The notes under the pieces are model-generated. The model worked only from the letters and a program-made list of their open reading frames with translations, was not told the DNA's origin and did not search any database. The position numbers and the translations under genes were made by a program. This document shows positions 1-7,050 of a stretch of 17,809 bases of DNA, piece after piece (positions within the stretch are counted from its first letter, which is position 1; every line of letters starts with the position of its first letter). The DNA comes from Solirubrobacteraceae bacterium (GTDB lineage: Bacteria > Actinomycetota > Thermoleophilia > Solirubrobacterales > Solirubrobacteraceae), in the NCBI GenBank assembly GCA_017882405.1, contig JADGPO010000006.1, positions 1-17,809 on the forward strand, read 5' to 3'.

Positions 1-1443
1 CCCGTTCTTCCAGGGCTCCAGCGTGCGAACCCCGAAGTCGTCGGGGTCGACGCCGAACGCGTTGATCGTCGCCGGTGACCAGGAGACTCCGTCGCAGCTC
101 TTCCAGAGATCAAAGCCGAATCCGGGCTTCAGGACGGAGTCGACCGCCCCCGACCACTGATGGGCCCAGCTCTTGGTGTCCTGGAGCAGCCAACTCCAAT
201 CAAGCGACCCCACGTACAGCGCTCCGCCCGCGTCGGTCATGCGCCACAGATGCGAGTTGAAGGAGTTGCCGAAGCCGGCGGGGAGGCCGCTGATCGGGTA
301 GCGCATGTTCCCGTCGGGCCCGCGCCGGGGATCTCCGGTGACCACGTCCCACTGGTCGTCGTGGCCGATGCGGATGAGCTCGGCCGCCGGCAGCCCCTTC
401 AGCGAGGTGCTGTACCAGCTGACGGCGCCGACGTACAGGTGCCCGCGGAACGGGTGCATCGAGACGACGGACACCATCTCAGTTCCCATCCCAGCGCCGT
501 CGGTGACCACGGGTTTGAACCGATAGGGCGCATGTCGCGGCACGCTTGTCGACGGCGTCTTGTACACGCCGTAACCGGTGGCGAAGCTGCCTGTACCGAC
601 CCACAGGTGGCCGTCGAACTTGCTCATCTCGAAGACGTGCATGTTGGCCGGAGTCACCTGTGTGAACTGCCCCTTGGCGGCGAAGGGATGGTTGATGACG
701 AAGACAGCGCCATCGCCGGTGAGGGCCGTCGACCCGAGGACGTAGAGGTGCCGATGCCAGACCTGGAGTCCCCGGAAGCCAACGGGTCGCCGGTCGACGT
801 AGCCATCGTTGCGGTGGACGACGAGCGGAACCGCGATGTTGTGGAAATGCGTGCCGTCGGAGGTGCGCAGCAGGCGTGGCGGGTGGCTCTGCGCCAGCGC
901 GGGGATGTACTCGTCAGCCGTCACGCCGCTGACGAAGAGCGCCTGACGGCCGTGGCTATCGCGCGCCACGACCATGCCGCGGTAGGCGATGTCGCGGGCG
1001 ACGAACTTCCCCCGGGCCTGGGGGTTGGGAATGTCGGCCGGTGCGCGGTAGACCATCCGCCAGCGTCCCGTGCTCGGCGTGTACTGCCAGATCTGCGCCC
1101 GCAGGTCGAGGTCGTATTTGTTGCGGGCGCAGTGCACACCCGGCGCGGGATTGGTCTTGTAGAAGGTCGTGAACGAGAAGTAGAACTGGCTCGTCGCGTT
1201 CTCCACGCACATCACGTCGCGGCCGGTGCCCACGTAGAGCTTGCCCTTGAACCACGCCATCGCCCAGGCATAGCTGTTCTGGTAATCGCCGAAGCCGTGC
1301 TGGGCGATCGACGTGATCGATCCGGGGCCCGACCCGGTCGGCCCATCGCTCGATGCGGCCGGCGCCCCGGCTGGGACGAGAACAGCGCCCGCCGCGAGCA
1401 TCACCGCTGCCAAGAGCCGTATCCGCGACGCAAGTCCTGTCAT
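1..1443 (-). CDS. Secreted beta-propeller-like protein, 3' end outside window
   Basis: An open frame runs from ATG at 1443 to base 1 with no stop: 481 codons visible. The N-terminus has a clear Sec signal peptide: Arg7 and Arg9, a hydrophobic stretch over residues 10-26, then A27-P28-A29 and A30, giving likely cleavage after residue 29 or 30. The mature part is rich in Trp, Tyr, Gly and His. A motif of the form G-x-L-Y/W-V-G recurs at residues 67-74, 231-238, 278-285, 334-341 and 407-414, with irregular spacing of about 45-75 residues apart from the first, longer interval. This is what beta-propeller blades look like. There is no lipobox and no transmembrane anchor in the visible part. The start codon overlaps the stop of the upstream glycosyltransferase (ATGA), so it belongs to the operon, though it may be only co-transcribed. 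Function unknown: sugar or lipid binding outside the cell, or a secreted enzyme on a propeller scaffold, are guesses. The reading frame and secretion are secure; the fold is an inference. Confidence 0.85.
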   Translation of the reverse strand, partial: MTGLASRIRLLAAVMLAAGAVLVPAGAPAASSDGPTGSGPGSITSIAQHGFGDYQNSYAWAMAWFKGKLYVGTGRDVMCVENATSQFYFSFTTFYKTNPAPGVHCARNKYDLDLRAQIWQYTPSTGRWRMVYRAPADIPNPQARGKFVARDIAYRGMVVARDSHGRQALFVSGVTADEYIPALAQSHPPRLLRTSDGTHFHNIAVPLVVHRNDGYVDRRPVGFRGLQVWHRHLYVLGSTALTGDGAVFVINHPFAAKGQFTQVTPANMHVFEMSKFDGHLWVGTGSFATGYGVYKTPSTSVPRHAPYRFKPVVTDGAGMGTEMVSVVSMHPFRGHLYVGAVSWYSTSLKGLPAAELIRIGHDDQWDVVTGDPRRGPDGNMRYPISGLPAGFGNSFNSHLWRMTDAGGALYVGSLDWSWLLQDTKSWAHQWSGAVDSVLKPGFGFDLWKSCDGVSWSPATINAFGVDPDDFGVRTLEPWKNG

Positions 1444-2726
1444 GACCCCGTCTTCCCGACGCCCGTGCCGGGCGTCGCCGCCGCTCGCGTGTCGTCCGCA
1501 AGCCCGGCGATTAGGTCCGCGGCGCCCGCCGGACCCGGGGCGCCGGCGAGGAGCTCCGCTGCCCGCAGCGCGCTCCGGCGGTACCGGGGATCGCCCAGCA
1601 CCTCGTCGACCGCGGCACGAAGGGTCTCCGCCGTGCAGCGTCGCGGTGACAGCTGCACGCCGACGCCGGCGGCCACCACCCGCCGGGCGTTGGCCGGCTT
1701 GTCCCACCCGGTCGGGACGACGACGAGCGGCACACCTGATCGCAGCGCCGCGATGACGGTGCCCATGCCCCCGGTGGTGACGATTGCCGCGCACCGGGGC
1801 AGGAGCACATCATGGCTCAGCCATTGCGCGACGTGGACGTTGCGCGCGCGCGGCGTGGTGTCGGCTGCCTGTGCTCCGGGCTCCCGGCCGGTGGTGATCA
1901 GCACCTCCATCGGCGCGTCGCCGAGTCCCTCCGCCGCCGTCTGCAGCAGCGAGCGCTCCGCGAATCGGGAGGTCCCCTCCGTCACATGAACCCACGGGCG
2001 GTCGCCGGGCAGTTGGTCGAGCCACTCGGTCGTACCCGGCGAATCCGGAGGATGCCACTGGCAGGCACCGACGTAGCGGACGTGCCGGGGCAGATCCTCG
2101 CGCTCGCCGTCGAGCTCGGGCACGCTGAGCACAAGGCACAGCGGGAGCCGGCCGAAGTACTCGCTCACCGAGCATCCCATCGGACCGAGGCCGTGCCGGG
2201 CGCGGATCGCGTCGAGGCGCCGGCGCAGTGCAATCGTGACCAGGCGCTGCGTCCGGGCGGCGATCCGGCCGGCCGGCGAGTCGGCGGCTTCGGGCATCGG
2301 GGCGCCGATCAGCGGTGACACGAGGCCGACGGGGACCGGTCCGAGCTCAGACAGGACGAGCAGCGGCCCCCACATCGAGGCCTCGGCTCCGATGACGTCA
2401 GGGCCCCATGTGGCGACGATGTCCTGCAGGTCGGCCACCTGGTCCGGGATCGAGTCGACCATCCACGCGCGGGCCTCGCGCATCAGCTGGAGCATGTGCC
2501 GGCGGCCGCCGGTTCCGCGGTCGCGTCCGTGCACTCGCTCCCATGTCCGCGTAACCCGCCGGAAGGGCAGGAGCTCGAAACCCTGATCCTCGATCAGCTC
2601 GCGCCGCGACTCGTCGGTGTAGAACGCTACCTCCGCACCGCGTTCGCGCAGGGCGATCGCCATGCTCATCTGGGGAAAGATGTGTCCCTCGAACGGCCAG
2701 CATGCGAACACAACGCGGGGCGTCAT
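1440..2726 (-). CDS. GT1-family (GT-B) glycosyltransferase, copy 1
   Basis: A 428-residue protein of usual length for the macrolide/UGT-like glycosyltransferases that move a sugar from a nucleotide donor to a small lipophilic acceptor. The N-terminal acceptor domain opens with a beta strand followed by WPFEGH; His15 is at the place of the family's catalytic base. The C-terminal donor domain has the V-T-T-G-G-M-G-T signature at residues 316-323 and G-W-D-K-P-A-N-A at 340-347. Compared with the family consensus (HGG...DQ) the His is Thr318 and the Gln is Lys343. A WHPPD segment before the donor domain and WVHVTEGT are shared with the copy at 3567-4886, its closest relative here. There is no signal peptide, so it is cytoplasmic. 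AGGAG at 2735-2739 supports the start, which overlaps the upstream methyltransferase stop. Donor and acceptor are unknown; the context suggests glycosylation of the synthase product or of a sugar already attached. Confidence 0.93.
   Translation of the reverse strand: MTPRVVFACWPFEGHIFPQMSMAIALRERGAEVAFYTDESRRELIEDQGFELLPFRRVTRTWERVHGRDRGTGGRRHMLQLMREARAWMVDSIPDQVADLQDIVATWGPDVIGAEASMWGPLLVLSELGPVPVGLVSPLIGAPMPEAADSPAGRIAARTQRLVTIALRRRLDAIRARHGLGPMGCSVSEYFGRLPLCLVLSVPELDGEREDLPRHVRYVGACQWHPPDSPGTTEWLDQLPGDRPWVHVTEGTSRFAERSLLQTAAEGLGDAPMEVLITTGREPGAQAADTTPRARNVHVAQWLSHDVLLPRCAAIVTTGGMGTVIAALRSGVPLVVVPTGWDKPANARRVVAAGVGVQLSPRRCTAETLRAAVDEVLGDPRYRRSALRAAELLAGAPGPAGAADLIAGLADDTRAAATPGTGVGKTGS
1687..1727. 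repeat. 41-bp direct repeat, copy in GT copy 1
   Basis: This segment encodes the donor-site region around P-T-G-W-D-K-P-A-N-A. It matches 3802-3842 in the second glycosyltransferase at 40 of 41 bases by direct reading. It reflects recent duplication or gene conversion between the paralogues rather than a mobile element. Confidence 0.8.
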
Positions 2727-3565
2727 GACGACCTCTCCTCTGGACGGGCCCGCGCGCGGACCGTGAGGTGGTAGGCGAGAGGCCCAAAGGGAAATGGATC
2801 CTCCGCCAGATACGCGAGGAGGTAGAGCCAGGCGAGCGCTTGGCGGGTACGAGGCGCTCGGTCGGCGGCACGGATCAGCAGCCGGACGATCTGGATGATC
2901 TCGGCAACTCCGAGCCCGGTGCGCGTCACGCGTTCGACGCCGAACCAGGGACCGAGCAACCGCTCGAGTTCACCCTTGGCGAAGTGCCGGTGGCCGGCAC
3001 CGCCTGACTCGGTCGCCGCCTCGAGCGCCGGCCACGAGGGACGGCGCCCGCGCAGCGACGCGTACACGTTGAGAGCGTCCAGACGACTGAACAGACCGCG
3101 GTGCGGCACGCTCAATACGAGCACTCCCTCGGGGCGGAGCACGCGATGGGCTTCGGCCAGCGCCCGCGCAGGCTCGGCCAGGTGCTCGACGACGTCGAGC
3201 AGCAGCACCGCGTCCACGGAGTCGTCGGCGATCGGCAACGCTGTCGCGTCCCCCTCCAGGATCGTCAGCCACGGAAACCGTGTCCAGGCCTCCGCGAGAT
3301 GATGCGGATCGCTTTCGATGCCGACGACGCGGCTCGAGGGGCGAGCCACAGCCACTCCAGCCGTGCCGTAGCCCGTCGAGCAGCCCACGTCGAGCACCCG
3401 GCGCGCGTCGCTGGGCAACCAGCGCTGGGCTCGGCCGGTCCGGCCGACGTATGAGGCCAGGCGCCGGCGCCCGGGACGGTCGCTCGACACGGGGATCGTG
3501 AACGGGTCGACCGACGGCGCATCCGCCACGGGTCGCTGGGCCTGCTCGTGCTGGAGTTGCGTCAC
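2723..3565 (-). CDS. Class I SAM-dependent methyltransferase, copy 1
   Basis: A 280-residue protein of the Methyltransf_11 type. The SAM-binding motif I is L-D-V-G-C-S-T-G-Y-G (residues 58-67). It is followed by the acidic GIESDPHHL loop, the D-A-T-A-L-P-I-A-D segment, and L-L-L-D-V-V-E-H before the post-motif helix. The C-terminal third has a hydrophobic stretch around I-I-Q-I-V-R-L-L-I and W-L-Y-L-L-A-Y-L that could lie against a membrane or hold a lipophilic substrate. The start is GTG at 3565, chosen because AGGGAGG sits 5 bases before it; the upstream GT stop is one base away. It is a clear paralogue of the gene at 4883-5713, with the same N-terminal DPF...R-R/S-W-L-P layout. It probably O-methylates a sugar hydroxyl or the acyl product, since it sits between two glycosyltransferases. 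The substrate cannot be read from the sequence. Confidence 0.92.
   Translation of the reverse strand: MTQLQHEQAQRPVADAPSVDPFTIPVSSDRPGRRRLASYVGRTGRAQRWLPSDARRVLDVGCSTGYGTAGVAVARPSSRVVGIESDPHHLAEAWTRFPWLTILEGDATALPIADDSVDAVLLLDVVEHLAEPARALAEAHRVLRPEGVLVLSVPHRGLFSRLDALNVYASLRGRRPSWPALEAATESGGAGHRHFAKGELERLLGPWFGVERVTRTGLGVAEIIQIVRLLIRAADRAPRTRQALAWLYLLAYLAEDPFPFGPLAYHLTVRARARPEERSS
2735..2739 (-). promoter_or_regulatory. Ribosome binding site of GT copy 1
   Basis: AGGAG on the minus strand, 8 bases before the ATG at 2726 and inside the end of the preceding methyltransferase gene. It supports this ATG, which also overlaps the upstream stop. Confidence 0.6.
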
Positions 3566-3566
3566 G

Positions 3567-4886
3567 TCAGCCTCCCTGGAGGGCGGGTGCTGCAGTTGGG
3601 GTTGGCCTCGGAGCGAGCGCGCCGATCAGCTCGGCGGCGCCGGCAGGTCCCGGTGCCGCAGCCAGCCGCGCGGCGAGCTCGGCGGCGCGCTGTCGGAAGC
3701 CGGGATCGCCCAGAACCCGCTGGACCGCGCCGCGCAATCGCTCGGGTGTGCAGCGGCGGGGGGCCAGGGTCACGGCGACACCGGCCCGCTCCAGGCGGCT
3801 GGCGTTGGCCGGCTTGTCCCACCCGGTCGGCACGACGACGAGAGGTACCCCGGCCTGCAGCGCGGCGATGATCGTCTGCGCGCCGCCGGTCGTGACGACC
3901 GCCCGGGTGCGCGGCAGCAGCGTGCTGTGGCTGAGCCACGGCGCGACGTGGATGTTCGCCGCCCTCGTCAGGCCGAGCTCGCTCGGGGCCCGGTCGCGCC
4001 CGGTCGTGAGGATCGCCTGCAGCGGAAGACCGGCGAGACCGCTCGCGGCCGCGCTCAGGAGGAAGGGATCACCGTGGTGGGAGGTGCCCTCGGTGACGTG
4101 TACCCATGGGTCCGCGGCCGGGACTGTCTCAAGCCACTCGGCGGTCGCTGTCGTATCCGGTGGATGCCACACGAGCGGGCCGACGTAGCGCACCGCGGGC
4201 GGCAGGTCCCACCGGTCGAGATCGAGCTGGGGCAGGCTGCCGACAAGGTAGAGGGGGAGGCGAGCCATGTAGCTGTTGACGGGCTCGCCAAGCGGCGCCA
4301 GACCGTAGGTGCTGCGCACCGCATCGAGCCGCCGGCGGGTGCCACGGCCGAGGAGGTCGACGAGGCGGGTGAGCCCCTTCGCCAGCACCCGTTCGCCTGT
4401 CGTGGAGGGCGTGCCGAGCCGCGAACCGGGGACCGGTGCGTCCGGGCCGGGGATCGGCGCATAGATGAGCGTCGAGAAGTACACGACGGGCACTTCCACG
4501 AGTTCGCGCAGCACGAGGCTCGGGCCCCACATCGCGCCGTCGGTGACGATCACGTCGGGATGCCACCGCTCGACGACCCGCTGCAGGTCCTCGACCTGCG
4601 CGGGGATCGAATCGACCAGCCACTCGCGAAACGCCGCGCGCTGCAGGCGCAGGGGCGGTCTCCGGCCGTGGAACGTCCGCTCGCGCTCGTGCACTCGCTC
4701 CCAGGCGCCCTCGGTGCGGGCGAACGGGAAGGACTGCACGCTCTGCTCGGAGAGGGTGGATTCCCAGCGCCGGCCGGTGGAGAAGGCCACGGCGTCGCCG
4801 CGCGCAGCGGCGGCGCGGGCGATGCTGAGCAAGGGGAGGACGTGGCCCTCGAACGGCCAGCTGGTGAAGAGGATTCGCGGGGTCAT
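3567..4886 (-). CDS. GT1-family (GT-B) glycosyltransferase, copy 2
   Basis: A 439-residue protein, paralogous to the copies at 1440-2726 and 5710-7050. N-terminal WPFEGH places the likely catalytic base at His15. The donor domain has V-T-T-G-G-A-Q-T from residue 331 and G-W-D-K-P-A-N-A with Asp357-Lys358, so again Thr replaces His of HGG and Lys replaces Gln of DQ. The core W-H-P-P-D and W-V-H-V-T-E-G-T-S segments match copy 1 closely. An upstream in-frame start at 4943 would add 19 low-complexity residues; ATG at 4886 is preferred because GGAGG lies 7 bases upstream, it overlaps the methyltransferase stop as ATGA, and both paralogues begin at the equivalent point. The C-terminal tail is Pro/Ala-rich. 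Predicted cytoplasmic or membrane-peripheral; role in adding a sugar to the pathway product is inferred. Confidence 0.93.
   Translation of the reverse strand: MTPRILFTSWPFEGHVLPLLSIARAAAARGDAVAFSTGRRWESTLSEQSVQSFPFARTEGAWERVHERERTFHGRRPPLRLQRAAFREWLVDSIPAQVEDLQRVVERWHPDVIVTDGAMWGPSLVLRELVEVPVVYFSTLIYAPIPGPDAPVPGSRLGTPSTTGERVLAKGLTRLVDLLGRGTRRRLDAVRSTYGLAPLGEPVNSYMARLPLYLVGSLPQLDLDRWDLPPAVRYVGPLVWHPPDTTATAEWLETVPAADPWVHVTEGTSHHGDPFLLSAAASGLAGLPLQAILTTGRDRAPSELGLTRAANIHVAPWLSHSTLLPRTRAVVTTGGAQTIIAALQAGVPLVVVPTGWDKPANASRLERAGVAVTLAPRRCTPERLRGAVQRVLGDPGFRQRAAELAARLAAAPGPAGAAELIGALAPRPTPTAAPALQGG
3571..3577 (-). promoter_or_regulatory. Ribosome binding site deciding the GTG start of MT copy 1
   Basis: AGGGAGG on the minus strand, 5 bases before GTG at 3565. 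It lies in the last codons of the glycosyltransferase, whose TGA ends at 3567. There is no ATG at this junction, so this site fixes the start. Confidence 0.8.
3802..3842. repeat. 41-bp direct repeat, copy in GT copy 2
   Basis: Matches 1687-1727 at 40 of 41 bases, in the same codons of the donor-binding site. The two copies are about 2.1 kb apart in the same orientation, so recombination between them would remove one GT and one MT in frame. Confidence 0.8.
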
Positions 4887-5713
4887 CGCACTTCCTCCAG
4901 GCGGCGGGCGCGAACGGTCAGCGTGTAGCCGAGCGGCCCCCACGGGACGAGGTCGTCGAGCAGGTAGACGACGAGATGGAGCAGCCGAGCGCCGTCGGCA
5001 ATGCGTAACCGCCGGCGCGGCACGCGGATGAGGAGCGCGGCGAGGTAGACGAGTTCCTCCAGCCCCAGGCCGGTCCGGGCGACACGCTCGACGCGGAAGC
5101 CGGGACCGAGCAGGCGCGCGAGCTCATCGAGTGAGAAATGGCGGTGGATGCCGCCGGCCGACCCGGTCGCTGGCTCAAGCGGCGGCCAGGACGGGCGCCG
5201 GCGGCGCAGAGCCGCGTAGCGGTTGAGGGCGTCGAGGCCCTGTAGAGGGCCGGCGTGGGGGACACTGACGATCAGCACCCCGCCGGGCGCCAGCACGCGC
5301 TGGGCCTCGGCGAGCGCCCGCTCAGGCTCGGCGATGTGCTCGATGACGTCGAGGAGGAGCACGGCGTCGGCGCACCCATCGGCGATGGGCAGTGCGGTTG
5401 CGTCGGCGGCGATAATCGGCAGCCAGGGATACTGCTCACGGGCCCTGGCGAGGTGCTCGGGGTCCTGCTCCACACCGACGATGACACGACCCGCCGGACC
5501 GGATGCTCCGATCGCGGCCGAGCCGTAGCCGAAGGCGCAGCCCACGTCGAGGACGCGCAGCGAGTCGGCGGGTAGCCATCGACGGCTGCGTCCCCAGCGC
5601 CCGGCGTAGGACAGCACGCGCAGGCGGTCGGCCGGCCGCGCCGCGGACGCGGACGCGGCGGCGAACGGATCAGGTCGCGGCGCGGCGGTGAGCGCCGGAT
5701 CGAGCGTGGTCAT
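4883..5713 (-). CDS. Class I SAM-dependent methyltransferase, copy 2
   Basis: A 276-residue protein. Motif I is L-D-V-G-C-A-F-G-Y-G (residues 55-64), then GVEQDPEHL for the ribose-binding acidic residue, D-A-T-A-L-P-I-A-D, and L-L-L-D-V-I-E-H. It aligns with the copy at 2723-3565 along its whole length, including the R-R-R-P-S-W-P segment, the G-x-x-R-H-F loop and the hydrophobic C-terminal region. A much longer open frame reaches 6097, but that part reads as the antiparallel shadow of the overlapping glycosyltransferase; the ATG at 5713 overlaps the upstream stop as ATGA and has CGGAG nearby. It lies between two glycosyltransferases, so a sugar O-methyltransferase role is the leading guess. 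C- or N-methylation of the product is not excluded. Confidence 0.92.
   Translation of the reverse strand: MTTLDPALTAAPRPDPFAAASASAARPADRLRVLSYAGRWGRSRRWLPADSLRVLDVGCAFGYGSAAIGASGPAGRVIVGVEQDPEHLARAREQYPWLPIIAADATALPIADGCADAVLLLDVIEHIAEPERALAEAQRVLAPGGVLIVSVPHAGPLQGLDALNRYAALRRRRPSWPPLEPATGSAGGIHRHFSLDELARLLGPGFRVERVARTGLGLEELVYLAALLIRVPRRRLRIADGARLLHLVVYLLDDLVPWGPLGYTLTVRARRLEEVR
4894..4898 (-). promoter_or_regulatory. Ribosome binding site deciding the start of GT copy 2
   Basis: GGAGG on the minus strand (GGAGGAAG from 4898 to 4891), 7 bases before ATG at 4886. It favours 4886 over the upstream in-frame start at 4943. Confidence 0.75.
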
Positions 5714-7050
5714 CGCGAGGCTCCGGTGGCAGTGGGAGACCGAGTCGGGACGGGGGCGTTCGACGTTGCGGCGAGACGCTCGAGCAGCTCGGCCGCGCCC
5801 ACCGGACCGGGTGCGGCCTCCAGGAGCCCGGCCAGGTGGCGGGCGGCGGTGCGGTACGCGGGGTCGTAAAGGACCGTCCGGACCGCGGCGCGCAGCGTCT
5901 CGGGAGTGCAGGCGCGCCCCGAGAGCCGTACGCCGGCGCCCGCTTCGGTCACCCGCCGAGCATTGTCGGGCTTGTCCCACGTCGTCGGCACCACCACCGC
6001 CGGCACGCCCGCATCCATCGCGGCGAGCAGCGTCGCCTTCCCGCCGACCGTCACCAGCGCCGAGCAGTGGGGCAACAGCTCGCCGTGGCTGAGCCACCGC
6101 GCGATGTGGATGTTCGGGGCCTGCGCGGCCGTGCTGAGGTAGCTGAGGTCGCGGTCAGAGCCGGTGGTGAGGATGACTTCGACCGGAGCGTCCGCCAGCG
6201 CCTCCACCGCCATCCGCAGCAGGAACGGATCGCCCGAGGCAAGCGTGCTCTCGGCAACCGCCACCCATGGGCGCCTGCGCGGGATGCTCTGCAGCCACTC
6301 GGCCGTGGCCTCCCCCTCCGGATACCAGATGCAGTTGCCGACGTAGTGCACGCTGCTCGGGAGGTCGGCGCGGCCGTAGTCGAGCTCACGGATGTTGCCG
6401 ACGAGATACAGCGGCATCCGTGCGGTGAGACGGTTGACTGATTCGCCCAGCGGCCCGAGGCCGTAATCGGCGCGGATCTCGTCGAGGCGGTGGCGCAGCG
6501 GCCGACCGGCGGCTTCGGTCGCCGCGGCGAGGATAGACGCGACCGCGCGGCCGACGGGTCCGCGCGGGGGACGGAGCCCGAAGCCGAACGCGGGCGCATC
6601 GGGGCCTGGGATGAGCGGGCCCATGAAGGTCGAGGACAGCGCGACCGGCGTCGGGTCGAGCTCGGGGAGCACGGCGATCGGGCCCCAGAGCGAGAGATCG
6701 GTGGCGATGACGTCCGGGCCCCAGCGGGCGATGAGCGGGCGCAGGTCGGCGAGCTGATCGGGAATCGTCTCCACGAGCCAGTTGCAAAGCAGGCGGGCCA
6801 TCCGCCCGCCCCCCGGTCGGCTTCGGCGCTCGCCGGTGTCGACGGCCCGCATCGTCGCAAAGCCCCGCTCTTGGTCAAGGTGCTCGAAGGCGAAGAAGGC
6901 AAAGCCGTGCTCCTCGACGATCGACCGCACCGCCGGGCCGCTGAAGAAGGCGACCTCGTGCCCGCGCTCGCGCAGGGCCTGCGCGATGCTGAGCTGCGGC
7001 AGCAGATGCCCGGTGAACGGCCACAGCGTGAACAGGATCCGGCGGCTCAT
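5710..7050 (-). CDS. GT1-family (GT-B) glycosyltransferase, copy 3
   Basis: A 446-residue protein and the most divergent of the three paralogues. N-terminal W-P-F-T-G-H gives His15 as candidate catalytic base. The donor domain reads V-T-V-G-G-K-A-T from residue 333 and T-W-D-K-P-D-N-A with Asp359-Lys360: the HGG histidine is Val335 and the DQ glutamine is Lys360. Where copies 1 and 2 have WHPPD and WVHVTEGT, this one has W-Y-P-E-G-E and W-V-A-V-A-E-S-T, so it may use a different acceptor or donor. An open frame extends to 7566, but the ATG at 7050 matches the paralogues and overlaps the SDR stop as ATGA. It is the first glycosyltransferase transcribed and may put on the first sugar; that order is an inference only. 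Confidence 0.92.
   Translation of the reverse strand: MSRRILFTLWPFTGHLLPQLSIAQALRERGHEVAFFSGPAVRSIVEEHGFAFFAFEHLDQERGFATMRAVDTGERRSRPGGGRMARLLCNWLVETIPDQLADLRPLIARWGPDVIATDLSLWGPIAVLPELDPTPVALSSTFMGPLIPGPDAPAFGFGLRPPRGPVGRAVASILAAATEAAGRPLRHRLDEIRADYGLGPLGESVNRLTARMPLYLVGNIRELDYGRADLPSSVHYVGNCIWYPEGEATAEWLQSIPRRRPWVAVAESTLASGDPFLLRMAVEALADAPVEVILTTGSDRDLSYLSTAAQAPNIHIARWLSHGELLPHCSALVTVGGKATLLAAMDAGVPAVVVPTTWDKPDNARRVTEAGAGVRLSGRACTPETLRAAVRTVLYDPAYRTAARHLAGLLEAAPGPVGAAELLERLAATSNAPVPTRSPTATGASR

Noticed and set aside
160..1989. 609-codon plus-strand open frame
   Set aside because: It mirrors the codons of the secreted protein and the end of GT copy 1 in very GC-rich DNA; its translation is low-complexity Arg/Val/Ala with no recognisable motif, while the minus strand has a signal peptide and coherent repeats.
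3498..4928. 476-codon plus-strand open frame
   Set aside because: Antisense shadow of GT copy 2, which has clear family motifs and a proper ribosome binding site.
5714..6097. N-terminal extension of methyltransferase copy 2
   Set aside because: The extra 128 residues are an out-of-phase reading of the GT copy 3 gene; the paralogue starts at the equivalent of 5713 and the junction is ATGA.
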